Source: Psychroflexus sp.
GTDB lineage: Bacteria > Bacteroidota > Bacteroidia > Flavobacteriales > Flavobacteriaceae
Assembly (NCBI GenBank): GCA_003565575.1
Contig: PXBV01000272.1
Location: forward strand, 1 to 13,979
Length of the DNA: 13,979 nt
Direction: 5' to 3'
Of this stretch, positions 9,101-13,979 are shown in pieces. How positions within the stretch are numbered: position 1 is the stretch's first letter; each line of letters starts with the position of its first letter. The notes under the pieces are model-generated. The model was not told where the DNA came from and made no database searches. It saw only the letters and a list, made by a program, of their open reading frames with translations. The position numbers and the translations under genes are program-made.

Positions 9101-9202
9101 TATAAGAATTGTTGCAATTAACTTAAGGTTTGATATTGGCGTATTGTATAGATTTTGTAGAGTTAATATAAAAGAAATTCTCTTTGAGTCTTGAATAGGC
9201 AT
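6185..9202 (-). CDS. Secreted CotH-kinase-family protein with T9SS sorting domain
   Basis: This is a 1005-residue exported protein. A hydrophobic signal segment lies at about 27-48, ending near LSAQ, after an unusually long 25-residue lead; no other ATG, GTG or TTG lies between the start and that segment. Next comes a chitobiase/beta-hexosaminidase C-terminal-like domain (about 58-192, with YTLDGSEP at 88-95), then a CotH kinase domain (about 203-550). The CotH part shows LPILSF (203-208), VRIHGGASRSRSVKSLRLYA (278-297), LLLRNSGQDA, a GEYWGLINIRERYDK segment (365-379) and the acidic motif YDTDYGFG (491-498) matching the Asp-x-Asp metal/ATP site of the family. Residues about 625-710 resemble a divergent InlB-type repeat (YTFSHWSGY). 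Residues about 715-920 look like a beta-rich binding domain, and 926-1005 form a type A T9SS sorting domain (VYPNPTSGMIYIDG, ending VQKIFKN). CotH of Bacillus phosphorylates spore-coat proteins; the substrate here is unknown, probably at the cell surface or outside. Confidence 0.88.
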   Translation of the reverse strand: MPIQDSKRISFILTLQNLYNTPISNLKLIATILIVFGYISLCQFQLSAQEVKSDVIAPPPVFSETSGFFDENITLSLSHPLPNAIILYTLDGSEPNLNNLEGTTYQYKNQYPQNPGQPEGEFLENEYKTYEYTAPIELQDRSNEPNKLALISSTKTFTAQYMPTKPIRKANVVRSRAVVNGIPGPIESHTYFISSENKFTSNLPILSFNLDEDAFFDYYEGIYVAGVDFDKWRQENPNQGFWFTNPSNYQRRGRETEKDINFQWFENNSLKLNQNVGVRIHGGASRSRSVKSLRLYARNAYDKNNSIDIPVFGMDNGNSFKRLLLRNSGQDAYLTFFRDAFSQTLVKHLNFDTQDYQPAIHYINGEYWGLINIRERYDKHYFERVYNIDEDELDFLDASGLSPSNIKEGNNDHWIDLYNTIEDNNLSDPEIYSHVTTLMDEKNFIDYNLANIYFVNTDWPGNNIAFFRKQTAEYDASAPYGQDGRWRWVLYDTDYGFGYFNESGAQSYEHNTLEFATEPNGPNWPNPQWSTLFLRKLLENEEFRNQFINRYADLLNTAFLPEQVLQTMEHLKLEIVDEIPFMQERWNRYENWEQEVAVMENFGIHRPKYAKQHLKDFFNLAEDRTITLDVNDYEQGYIQINRTPINTTTPGVDVEPYPWEGIYFEEVPVTLTAVAYPGYTFSHWSGYSNTTEETIELNLTQDTNITAHYEPTEKDVVLHYWMMDTDMLNNTPLEELAPTYSVYNSTANLKYTSSLDGYPFDSSNPNWRKASMERRNRPTQINYFPEYNDMLLYEQANMRGLQVRQPFQTNSLENSLTFEIEASNYEITQLSFAAKDEGAAEALIIEYYDETTNSWTTDNLTNSDLSLKTDVYQPYEIDFSAVENINQNAIFKIRLRFESANPEEDEGNRVSFNNLMIEGVSTLSTLEITENETVVKVYPNPTSGMIYIDGFQDEFTYEVFTLQGSKITSGRSNNTGINLASLSQGLYILKVSNQEQNHVQKIFKN

Positions 9203-9272
9203 GCTAGAGGATATTAGAGATGGTTAATTAAATGCAATTTAATAATTATCATCTCTTTAGGATAAGATTTAC

Positions 9273-9295
9273 AAAAAAGCTTGCCTAATCAAAGC
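9273..9295 (-). terminator. Probable intrinsic terminator after the purF paralogue
   Basis: On the minus strand, 6 bases after the stop codon, a short stem (GCTTTG pairing with CAAGC, one bulged T, loop ATTAGG) is followed by six T residues. The stem is weak, but position and T-run fit Rho-independent termination of the gene at 9302-11206, separating it from the CotH gene. Confidence 0.45.
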
Positions 9296-9301
9296 CTCTT
9301 T

Positions 9302-11206
9302 TTAATTATATGCTCTATCGGTTTTTCCTTCATAAAAATTTACAAAGGCTTTATTCACAACCTTGTTGCCTCCTTTGGTTGGATAGTCGCCTGTAAAATA
9401 CCAATCACCAAGATTCTTGGGACAGGCTTCATGAAGTTTCTCTACAGTTTGATAAATTACTTCTACTTTAGATTTAATGCTGTGATCTGTAAGCAAGTCT
9501 GAAATTCTTTTAGAGACCTCTTCGTAAGTAAAAGGCTCATAAATAGCTTTAACGTGATTTTCTTCGGCTTGCGAAGCAAATTCAGATTGATCTTTGCATT
9601 TTTTGTAGACCGCATCAACGGTTTCTTGGTAGATGCCTTTCTCTTTCAAAAGCGAAATAGCAGCTTGGAAGGCTACAAAATCTTCCAGTTTGGCCATATC
9701 TATACCATAGCAGTCTGGATAACGAATCTGTGGTGCAGAGGATACAATAATGATTTTCTTTGGTTGTAATCTATCCAGCATTTTTAAAATACTCTTCTTT
9801 AGGGTGGTGCCTCGCACAATACTATCGTCTATCACCACCAAATTATCAGTAGTTTTCACAACGCCGTAGGTCACATCGTAAACGTGAGCAACTAGGTCAT
9901 CTCTGCTGCTGTCTTCGGTTATAAATGTTCTTAATTTTACGTCCTTGACAGCAATTTTTTCGGTTCTTAGCCTGTAGTTTAAAATCTCTTCCAGTCTTTG
10001 GTCTGTAAGAGTTTCTTTTTCTTTAAGAATGGCTTGGTTCTTTTGCCTGCTCAATTCATCTTGTGCTGCTTCCACCATGCCGTAAAACGAAGTTTCTGCT
10101 GTATTGGGAATGTAAGAAAATACAGAATTCATCGTGTCAAAATCAATAGCTTTAAGCACATCCGGCATGAGTAAACGACCTAAATTTTTACGTTCTTTGT
10201 AAATTTCAGCATCGCTCCCTCTAGAGAAATAAATTCGTTCAAACGAACAAGCTTTACGCTCTTTTGCTTTCAATATTCTTTTAAAATGAACAGAGCCATC
10301 TTTTTTGGTAATAATAGCTTCGCCTGGCTGCAATTCATGCACATGTTCAAACTTCACATCAAAAGCGGTTTGAATCACAGGACGCTCAGAAGCAACCACA
10401 ACCACTTCATCGTCTTTGTAATAATAAGCTGGACGTATGCCGTTAGGATCCCTTAGCACAAAGGAGTCTCCATGTCCCAGCATACCAGCAATTACATACC
10501 CGCCATCCCAATCTTTGGAGGACTTTCTTAAGATTTTGTGCACTTTTAGTTGTTCTACAATATGTGGTGAAGCCTCTTTTTTATTGTAACCTTCGTTCTT
10601 TAATTTTTTATAAAGTTTACCTACTTCAGAGTCTAAAAAATGACCAATTTTTTCCATTACCGTCACCGTATCAGCTTTTTGCTTGGGATGCTGCCCAAGC
10701 TCAACCAGATTTTGAAACATTTCGTTGACGTTGGTCATGTTAAAATTACCCGCTACAATAAGGTTTCGATGCATCCAATTGTTCTGCCTTAGAAAAGGAT
10801 GAACGCTTTCAATACTGTTTTTTCCATAGGTGCCGTAACGAACGTGGCCAAGGTAAACTTCGCCCAAATAGGGAAGTCCTGTTTTACGTTTATCAATATT
10901 TTCTAAGATATCTGGGTATTGCTTCAACTCACCATTAATCCTATCATTTATTTGAGCAAAAATATCTTGAATGGGTTGTGCAGCATTGGACCTCACTCTG
11001 CTAATGTATCTGTGCCCTGGCTCCACGTCTAGTTTCACAGAAGCAAAACCAGCGCCATCCTGGCCGCGATTATGTTGCTTTTCCATCATCAGATACATTT
11101 TATTGATACCATAAAAAGCACTACCATACTTTTCTTTATAATAGGAAAGTGGTTTTAAAAGTCTAAGAGTGGCAATACCGCACTCGTGTTTAATTAGTTC
11201 ACTCAT
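9302..11206 (-). CDS. purF: Long PurF paralogue (amidophosphoribosyltransferase-like, class II glutamine amidotransferase)
   Basis: This is a 634-residue cytoplasmic enzyme, longer than ordinary PurF (about 470-510). Cys9 in HECGI would become the N-terminal nucleophile after removal of an eight-residue propeptide. Glutaminase motifs are RGQDGAG (47-53), GHVRYGT (120-126) and GNFN (153-156). RDPNGIRP (252-259) and SFERIYFSRGSDAE (321-334) follow the PurF pattern. The phosphoribosyltransferase half has the PRPP loop VVIDDSIVRGTT (457-468) and PDCYGIDM (497-504). About 25 extra residues sit at 389-416, between the two conserved parts of the transferase domain. Beyond the PRPP domain, about 130 residues end with DWYFTGDYPTKGGNKVVN (601-618), which I associate with the second PurF of Bacteroidota. 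The expected reaction is PRPP + glutamine to phosphoribosylamine, glutamate and PPi, the first step of purine synthesis; a specialised role is possible. A terminator hairpin precedes it closely. Confidence 0.9.
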   Translation of the reverse strand: MSELIKHECGIATLRLLKPLSYYKEKYGSAFYGINKMYLMMEKQHNRGQDGAGFASVKLDVEPGHRYISRVRSNAAQPIQDIFAQINDRINGELKQYPDILENIDKRKTGLPYLGEVYLGHVRYGTYGKNSIESVHPFLRQNNWMHRNLIVAGNFNMTNVNEMFQNLVELGQHPKQKADTVTVMEKIGHFLDSEVGKLYKKLKNEGYNKKEASPHIVEQLKVHKILRKSSKDWDGGYVIAGMLGHGDSFVLRDPNGIRPAYYYKDDEVVVVASERPVIQTAFDVKFEHVHELQPGEAIITKKDGSVHFKRILKAKERKACSFERIYFSRGSDAEIYKERKNLGRLLMPDVLKAIDFDTMNSVFSYIPNTAETSFYGMVEAAQDELSRQKNQAILKEKETLTDQRLEEILNYRLRTEKIAVKDVKLRTFITEDSSRDDLVAHVYDVTYGVVKTTDNLVVIDDSIVRGTTLKKSILKMLDRLQPKKIIIVSSAPQIRYPDCYGIDMAKLEDFVAFQAAISLLKEKGIYQETVDAVYKKCKDQSEFASQAEENHVKAIYEPFTYEEVSKRISDLLTDHSIKSKVEVIYQTVEKLHEACPKNLGDWYFTGDYPTKGGNKVVNKAFVNFYEGKTDRAYN

Positions 11207-11219
11207 TATTGTAGGCTAT

Positions 11220-11244
11220 AAAAAAAGCCCTGGCTAGACAGGGC
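11220..11244 (-). terminator. Intrinsic terminator or attenuator in the leader of the purF paralogue
   Basis: On the minus strand a perfect 6-bp GC-rich stem (GCCCTG, loop TCTAGC, CAGGGC; 11227-11244) is followed by seven T residues (11220-11226). This is the clearest Rho-independent terminator in the window. It lies in the 46-base gap between the stop of the PfkB kinase and the ATG of the purF paralogue and ends only 13 bases before that ATG. It may simply end the kinase transcript, or act as an attenuator controlling read-through into the next gene. Confidence 0.8.
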
Positions 11245-11252
11245 GGTAAGTA

Positions 11253-12176
11253 TTATGCTAAATTTATTTCGAATTGAGTAAGCGCTTGGAAGCTTTCTAA
11301 GCGTTTATCTACTTCATTTTTATCAAGGTTCAACATTTTTTCAGTTCCGAATTTTTCTACGCAAAACGAAGCTAAATTTGAACCATAAATGACAGCATTT
11401 TTCATGTTTTCAAAAGAAATATCTTTTGAAGATGCTAGATAACCCACAAAGCCACCTGCAAAGGTATCTCCTGCTCCTGTAGGGTCAAAGACTTCTTCTA
11501 GGGGAAGAGCAGGTGCAAAAAACATCTCTTCTTCATGAAAGAGCAAGGCGCCATGTTCACCTTTTTTGATGACTATATAATCTGGCCCCATGTCTCTTAT
11601 TTTTCTGGCTGCTTTTACTAGTGAATATTCTCCAGACAATTGTCTTGCCTCTTCATCATTAATGGTAATCACATCGACTTTTGAAATGACTTGTTTTAAC
11701 AATTCTAACTCAGAGTCCATCCAAAAGTTCATAGTATCTAAAGCGATAAGTTTGGGGGATTTCACTTGGTCTATTACGCTTAGTTGGACGGCAGGATGCA
11801 AGTTGCCTAACATCACAATGTCTGCATCTTGAAAGTATGCTGGGACTTTAGGTTGAAAATCTGCTAAAACATTCAATTGTGTGTCTAGAGTGTCTCTAGA
11901 ATTCATATCGTTATGGTAGCGACCACTCCAAAAAAAGGTTTTACCCCCTTTTACAATGTCTAGACCATCCAAATTCACATCTCTATCGGTAAGCAAATCC
12001 ATATATTTTTGCGGAAAGTCATCTCCTACCACAGAAACTATACCTGATTCTATATCAAATTGAGAAGCACTCAACGCAATGTAAGTGCCAGCACCTCCTA
12101 GGATTTTATCTGTTTTTCCAAAAGGAGTTTCGATAGCATCAAAAGCGACGGTCCCTACTATTAATAATTTGCTCAT
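11253..12176 (-). CDS. PfkB-family (ribokinase-like) sugar or nucleoside kinase
   Basis: This is a 307-residue cytoplasmic kinase of the ribokinase/PfkB fold (PF00294), transferring phosphate from ATP to a sugar or nucleoside hydroxyl. It begins with a beta strand (SKLLIVGTVAFD) and has the substrate-side GGAG at 27-30 and SVVGDDF at 48-54. NDEEA at 173-177 is the family's metal/ATP-side motif. The C-terminal signature DPTGAGDTFAGG is at 231-242, with D237 as catalytic base and the GAGD anion hole. I chose the ATG at 12174-12176. An in-frame TTG at 12198-12200 would add eight residues, but it lies inside the -7 promoter box, so it could not be on the transcript. The specificity is not visible. 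Neighbours involved in purine synthesis make a ribose or nucleoside substrate an attractive guess, but only that. A terminator follows 8 bases after the stop. Confidence 0.88.
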   Translation of the reverse strand: MSKLLIVGTVAFDAIETPFGKTDKILGGAGTYIALSASQFDIESGIVSVVGDDFPQKYMDLLTDRDVNLDGLDIVKGGKTFFWSGRYHNDMNSRDTLDTQLNVLADFQPKVPAYFQDADIVMLGNLHPAVQLSVIDQVKSPKLIALDTMNFWMDSELELLKQVISKVDVITINDEEARQLSGEYSLVKAARKIRDMGPDYIVIKKGEHGALLFHEEEMFFAPALPLEEVFDPTGAGDTFAGGFVGYLASSKDISFENMKNAVIYGSNLASFCVEKFGTEKMLNLDKNEVDKRLESFQALTQFEINLA

Positions 12177-12197
12177 GTTATTTTGAATATTTTTTTG

Positions 12198-12205
12198 CAA
12201 ATATA
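12198..12205 (-). promoter_or_regulatory. -7 promoter box of the PfkB kinase gene
   Basis: The minus strand reads TATATTTG, a perfect match to the Bacteroidota TAnnTTTG -7 element, 21 bases before the ATG at 12176. No clear TTG -33 core is seen at the usual distance upstream. The position implies a very short leader and excludes the in-frame TTG at 12200 as start codon. Confidence 0.5.
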
Positions 12206-12399
12206 GGGTTTATATAAGAATTTAATCTGAAGTTGGTTTTCTTTCAACACCTTTTAAAAATATCTGTTTAAAAATATAATAGAAGCAAAGTCTTCAGGGA
12301 ATCTCATAACCTAAATTTGAGGGCAATTATAACGCCAAAAATCAAAAAGGTGAGTTATTCATAAACTAAGATTTTAAATCTAAGCACAAGACAAATCCA
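12206..12399. other. Non-coding gap between the metalloprotease and kinase genes
   Basis: No reading frame of credible length was found on either strand. Two structures can be seen. An 11-base direct repeat, TTTAAAAATAT, occurs at 12253-12263 and 12267-12277, upstream of the kinase promoter. A 19-base imperfect palindrome lies at 12366-12384, 15 bases after the metalloprotease stop, with a perfect AGATTT/AAATCT core and no T-run on the minus strand. The first could be an UP-like or regulator site and the second a weak transcript-end hairpin; both may be chance in AT-rich sequence. Confidence 0.3.
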
Positions 12400-13191
12400 T
12401 TACTTCCCGCCATTAGCTATTAAATCTTGTTGGCAGTTTTCATCTAGCTGAGGTATTGGTGAGTTAGCAATAATACTAAACATGTCTGTGGTTTCTAGGG
12501 ACGCATTCATCAAGCAATTAGAGTTGTCACAATGATTGCCGTTGGCTTGATGGTCATTAACCATAGGTGTTGTAATATTCACCAAACCTAAAAGATGCCC
12601 TATTTCGTGATTCAAAATGGCGGTTTCTACGCTCGACCTAGATGCTTGAGTAAGCCCTCCAGTATTATCTGCAATTGTTTTTCCCATTAACGAAGCCGAT
12701 AAATTTTGATAGGCAACTCCTATTACATTTGCACTTTCAAACTCTCCATCTACAACACTTATCCAAACTGAAAGCTCATTTCCAACAGGAACTAGCTGCC
12801 TGTTTTCTGCTTCAATAGCTCTAAGGTCTTGGGCAGAATAGCTTTCTTTGGATTGTGATGGGATTTGAGTTTGTGTAATTTCAACGCCTTCGCTTTTATT
12901 CAAAAATTCTTCTAGAAACCGTTTTAATTCTTCCTCCGCTTCACTAGAGATGCTAAATCCCTCCATATATCCAATTTCCACATTGAGCTTTGTAAAGGTG
13001 TTTTCAGTAAGTAAATCTACAGCAGAATTTCCTACGCCTGTAGTAATAGAAAATGAAGGCTCATTTGTATGGTTGTCCTGTTCATTTTCAGAAACCTCTT
13101 CTTGTCTTGTCGTAATTTCATCTGAACTACAACCCAAAACGTAAAAGCTGAAGCAACCAAAAACAACAATTAACTTTAGTTTTGAAATCAT
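12400..13191 (-). CDS. Surface lipoprotein with zinc-metalloprotease (metzincin-like) motif
   Basis: This is a 263-residue protein with a lipoprotein signal peptide: basic start, hydrophobic core and lipobox VLGC with Cys21 as lipidation site. The residues after the cysteine, SSDE, resemble the acidic export signal that sends Bacteroidota lipoproteins to the outer surface. The catalytic motif is HEIGHLLGLVN at 195-205: H195 and H199 would bind zinc, and E196 would be the general base. The position of the third ligand of HExxHxxGxxH metzincins is Asn205. A small Cys/His-rich segment (HCDNSNCLMN, 220-229) follows and contains M228, a plausible Met-turn residue. I know similar flavobacterial proteins annotated as membrane metalloproteases. 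The substrate is unknown. The gene lies 119 bases after rnhA on the same strand; no good promoter box was found in that gap, so co-transcription with rnhA is possible. Confidence 0.78.
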   Translation of the reverse strand: MISKLKLIVVFGCFSFYVLGCSSDEITTRQEEVSENEQDNHTNEPSFSITTGVGNSAVDLLTENTFTKLNVEIGYMEGFSISSEAEEELKRFLEEFLNKSEGVEITQTQIPSQSKESYSAQDLRAIEAENRQLVPVGNELSVWISVVDGEFESANVIGVAYQNLSASLMGKTIADNTGGLTQASRSSVETAILNHEIGHLLGLVNITTPMVNDHQANGNHCDNSNCLMNASLETTDMFSIIANSPIPQLDENCQQDLIANGGK

Positions 13192-13310
13192 TTTTAAAAA
13201 TTTAATATCATATGATGTATTTATTTTAAAATTAAGTATTCTAGGAGTTTACAACTCTATGAAGCTTTCTGAGTTTAATCAATTTGTGAGCTTTTCTTAG
13301 CGTTTGTATT

Positions 13311-13931
13311 TTATTTTCTACCAAAATCCGCTGGAATTTCACCCCAGCGTCTGGTTTCCCATTTTAGGATAGGATTATTAAAATTGTTTTTTACAAGCCA
13401 CTGTTCTGCTCTTTTGATCAATTCAAACAATTTTACATTTTTAGAGTTGGGCTGTAATTTTGTTTTACATTTTTTTTGTCGAATCCAAGACATGGCAATT
13501 TTGGAGTCGGTATAAATAGGAATATCACTTTTTTTATCTTTTAAGAATGCAAGTCCATGCACCAATGCCAAAAATTCACCAATATTGTTGGTGCCGTTTG
13601 GAAAAGGCCCCATGTGAAATAAGGTCTTTTTGGTTTTGGTCACTACACCGCGGTATTCCATCTTGCCAGGGTTCCCGCTGGATGCTGCGTCCACAGCGAT
13701 AGATTTCCACTCAATACCTTCAGAAGTGAACTGGCTTGGAGCTGTTTTTTTGTGTTTCTGATACCCAAAAAACCCCATGGCATAAGCTTCTTTAGCCTCT
13801 TCAAAAGTTTTAAAAGATTTATATTTTGCATTAGGATAGTTTTGAATGTTTAGTTTACATTCAGCCCAAGAGGAATACACACCAGTCTCAACACCTTCCC
13901 AAACCACATAAAACTTAGGTGATTTCGCCAT
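13311..13931 (-). CDS. rnhA: Ribonuclease H with N-terminal viroplasmin domain
   Basis: This is a 206-residue cytoplasmic enzyme that cuts the RNA strand of RNA-DNA hybrids. The N-terminal part (about 5-55; KFYVVWEGVETGVYSSWAEC) is the caulimovirus viroplasmin/RNase H hybrid-binding domain, with the usual WEG..TGVY..W.EC pattern. A linker rich in Lys, Thr and Ser leads to the type 1 RNase H domain (about 75-206). The four catalytic acids are visible: D81 in IAVDAASSGNPG, E119 in NNIGEFLALVHGL, D142 in IYTDSKIAMSWI and D202 in IPADFGRK. The total length is normal for the bacterial viroplasmin-family RNase HI. The start codon lies 3 bases after the stop of the preceding gene, so the two are almost certainly co-transcribed. 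Loss of one RNase H is usually tolerated if another (for example RNase HII) is present; that cannot be judged here. Confidence 0.93.
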   Translation of the reverse strand: MAKSPKFYVVWEGVETGVYSSWAECKLNIQNYPNAKYKSFKTFEEAKEAYAMGFFGYQKHKKTAPSQFTSEGIEWKSIAVDAASSGNPGKMEYRGVVTKTKKTLFHMGPFPNGTNNIGEFLALVHGLAFLKDKKSDIPIYTDSKIAMSWIRQKKCKTKLQPNSKNVKLFELIKRAEQWLVKNNFNNPILKWETRRWGEIPADFGRK

Positions 13932-13934
13932 AAG

Positions 13935-13979
13935 TTAGTCTAAAAGTTTTTCAATTTCTTTTGGGTAGTATTCATACTC
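13935..13979 (-). CDS. purN: 3' end of a gene, probably purN (GAR formyltransferase)
   Basis: The last 14 codons plus TAA stop of a gene entering from the right read EYEYYPKEIEKLLD. An aromatic/acidic stretch followed by P..IE.LL resembles the C-terminal tail of PurN, phosphoribosylglycinamide formyltransferase, which carries out the third step of purine synthesis using formyl-tetrahydrofolate. From memory, flavobacterial genomes often place purN before a viroplasmin RNase H, a PfkB kinase and the long PurF, which fits this order. The stop is 3 bases from the rnhA start, so the two genes form one operon. The call rests on few residues and remembered gene order. Confidence 0.45.
   Translation of the reverse strand, partial: EYEYYPKEIEKLLD

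Noticed and set aside
11283..11303. Imperfect inverted repeat in the last codons of the PfkB kinase
   Set aside because: It lies within coding sequence and has two mismatches and no T-run. It is mentioned only as a possible partner in an alternative fold with the downstream terminator.
12312..12319. Plus-strand TAAATTTG box in the gap between kinase and metalloprotease genes
   Set aside because: No gene follows on the plus strand and no -33 core precedes it; a match of this kind is expected by chance in AT-rich DNA.
13192..13310. Search for a promoter or terminator between rnhA and the metalloprotease gene
   Set aside because: Only a one-mismatch -7 box (TAGAGTTG on the minus strand) and a 5-bp stem without T-run were seen; neither is strong enough to list.
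1..13979. CRISPR arrays, tRNA or rRNA genes, insertion sequences, prophage or defence genes
   Set aside because: No regularly spaced repeats, no cloverleaf-like or rRNA-like sequence, and no transposase, integrase, nuclease-effector or phage protein was found on reading both strands.

Overview
The window looks like a chromosomal segment of a marine-type member of the Flavobacteriaceae (phylum Bacteroidota). The basis is an AT-rich composition, a Bacteroidota-type -7 promoter box (TAnnTTTG) in front of at least two genes, a protein with a C-terminal type IX secretion (T9SS) sorting domain, a lipoprotein with an acidic stretch after the lipid-bearing cysteine, and a long PurF paralogue of the kind I know from this group. 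All recognisable genes lie on the minus strand, so transcription runs from the right end of the window to the left.

Right part (about 9300-13979), housekeeping and nucleotide-related genes. In transcription order these are the last 14 codons of a gene that resembles the end of purN, a viroplasmin-domain RNase H (rnhA), a short lipoprotein with a zinc-metalloprotease motif, a PfkB-family kinase with its own promoter, and a 634-residue class II glutamine amidotransferase/phosphoribosyltransferase (PurF paralogue). A clear intrinsic terminator hairpin lies only 13 bases before the start codon of the PurF paralogue. A second, weaker terminator follows that gene.

Middle (6185-9202), one large exported protein: a CotH-kinase-family protein with a chitobiase-like N-terminal domain, an InlB-like repeat, a putative binding domain and a T9SS sorting signal.

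Left part (1-6062), a surface polysaccharide assembly module. It begins with a Wzz-like chain-length/co-polymerase protein behind a good promoter. Then come a Wzx-type flippase, an O-antigen polymerase/ligase-like protein, a family 2 glycosyltransferase and a second O-antigen polymerase/ligase-like protein, with overlapping or nearly overlapping reading frames from wzx onward. The window edge cuts a gene whose first 14 codons read like the start of a family 4 glycosyltransferase. The expected division of labour is that glycosyltransferases build the lipid-linked repeat unit, Wzx flips it, one Wzy_C protein polymerises it under Wzz-like control, and the other polymerises or ligates it to an acceptor. 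The rest of the cluster (initiating transferase, export proteins, sugar-nucleotide genes) is probably to the left of the window.

No tRNA, rRNA, CRISPR array, insertion sequence or prophage was found. No stretch longer than 300 bases lacks a gene. I see no convincing wholly new system. The more unusual points are the terminator in the leader of the purF paralogue, the two Wzy_C proteins in one tight operon, the multi-domain secreted CotH protein, and a metalloprotease motif with Asn where metzincins have the third zinc ligand.
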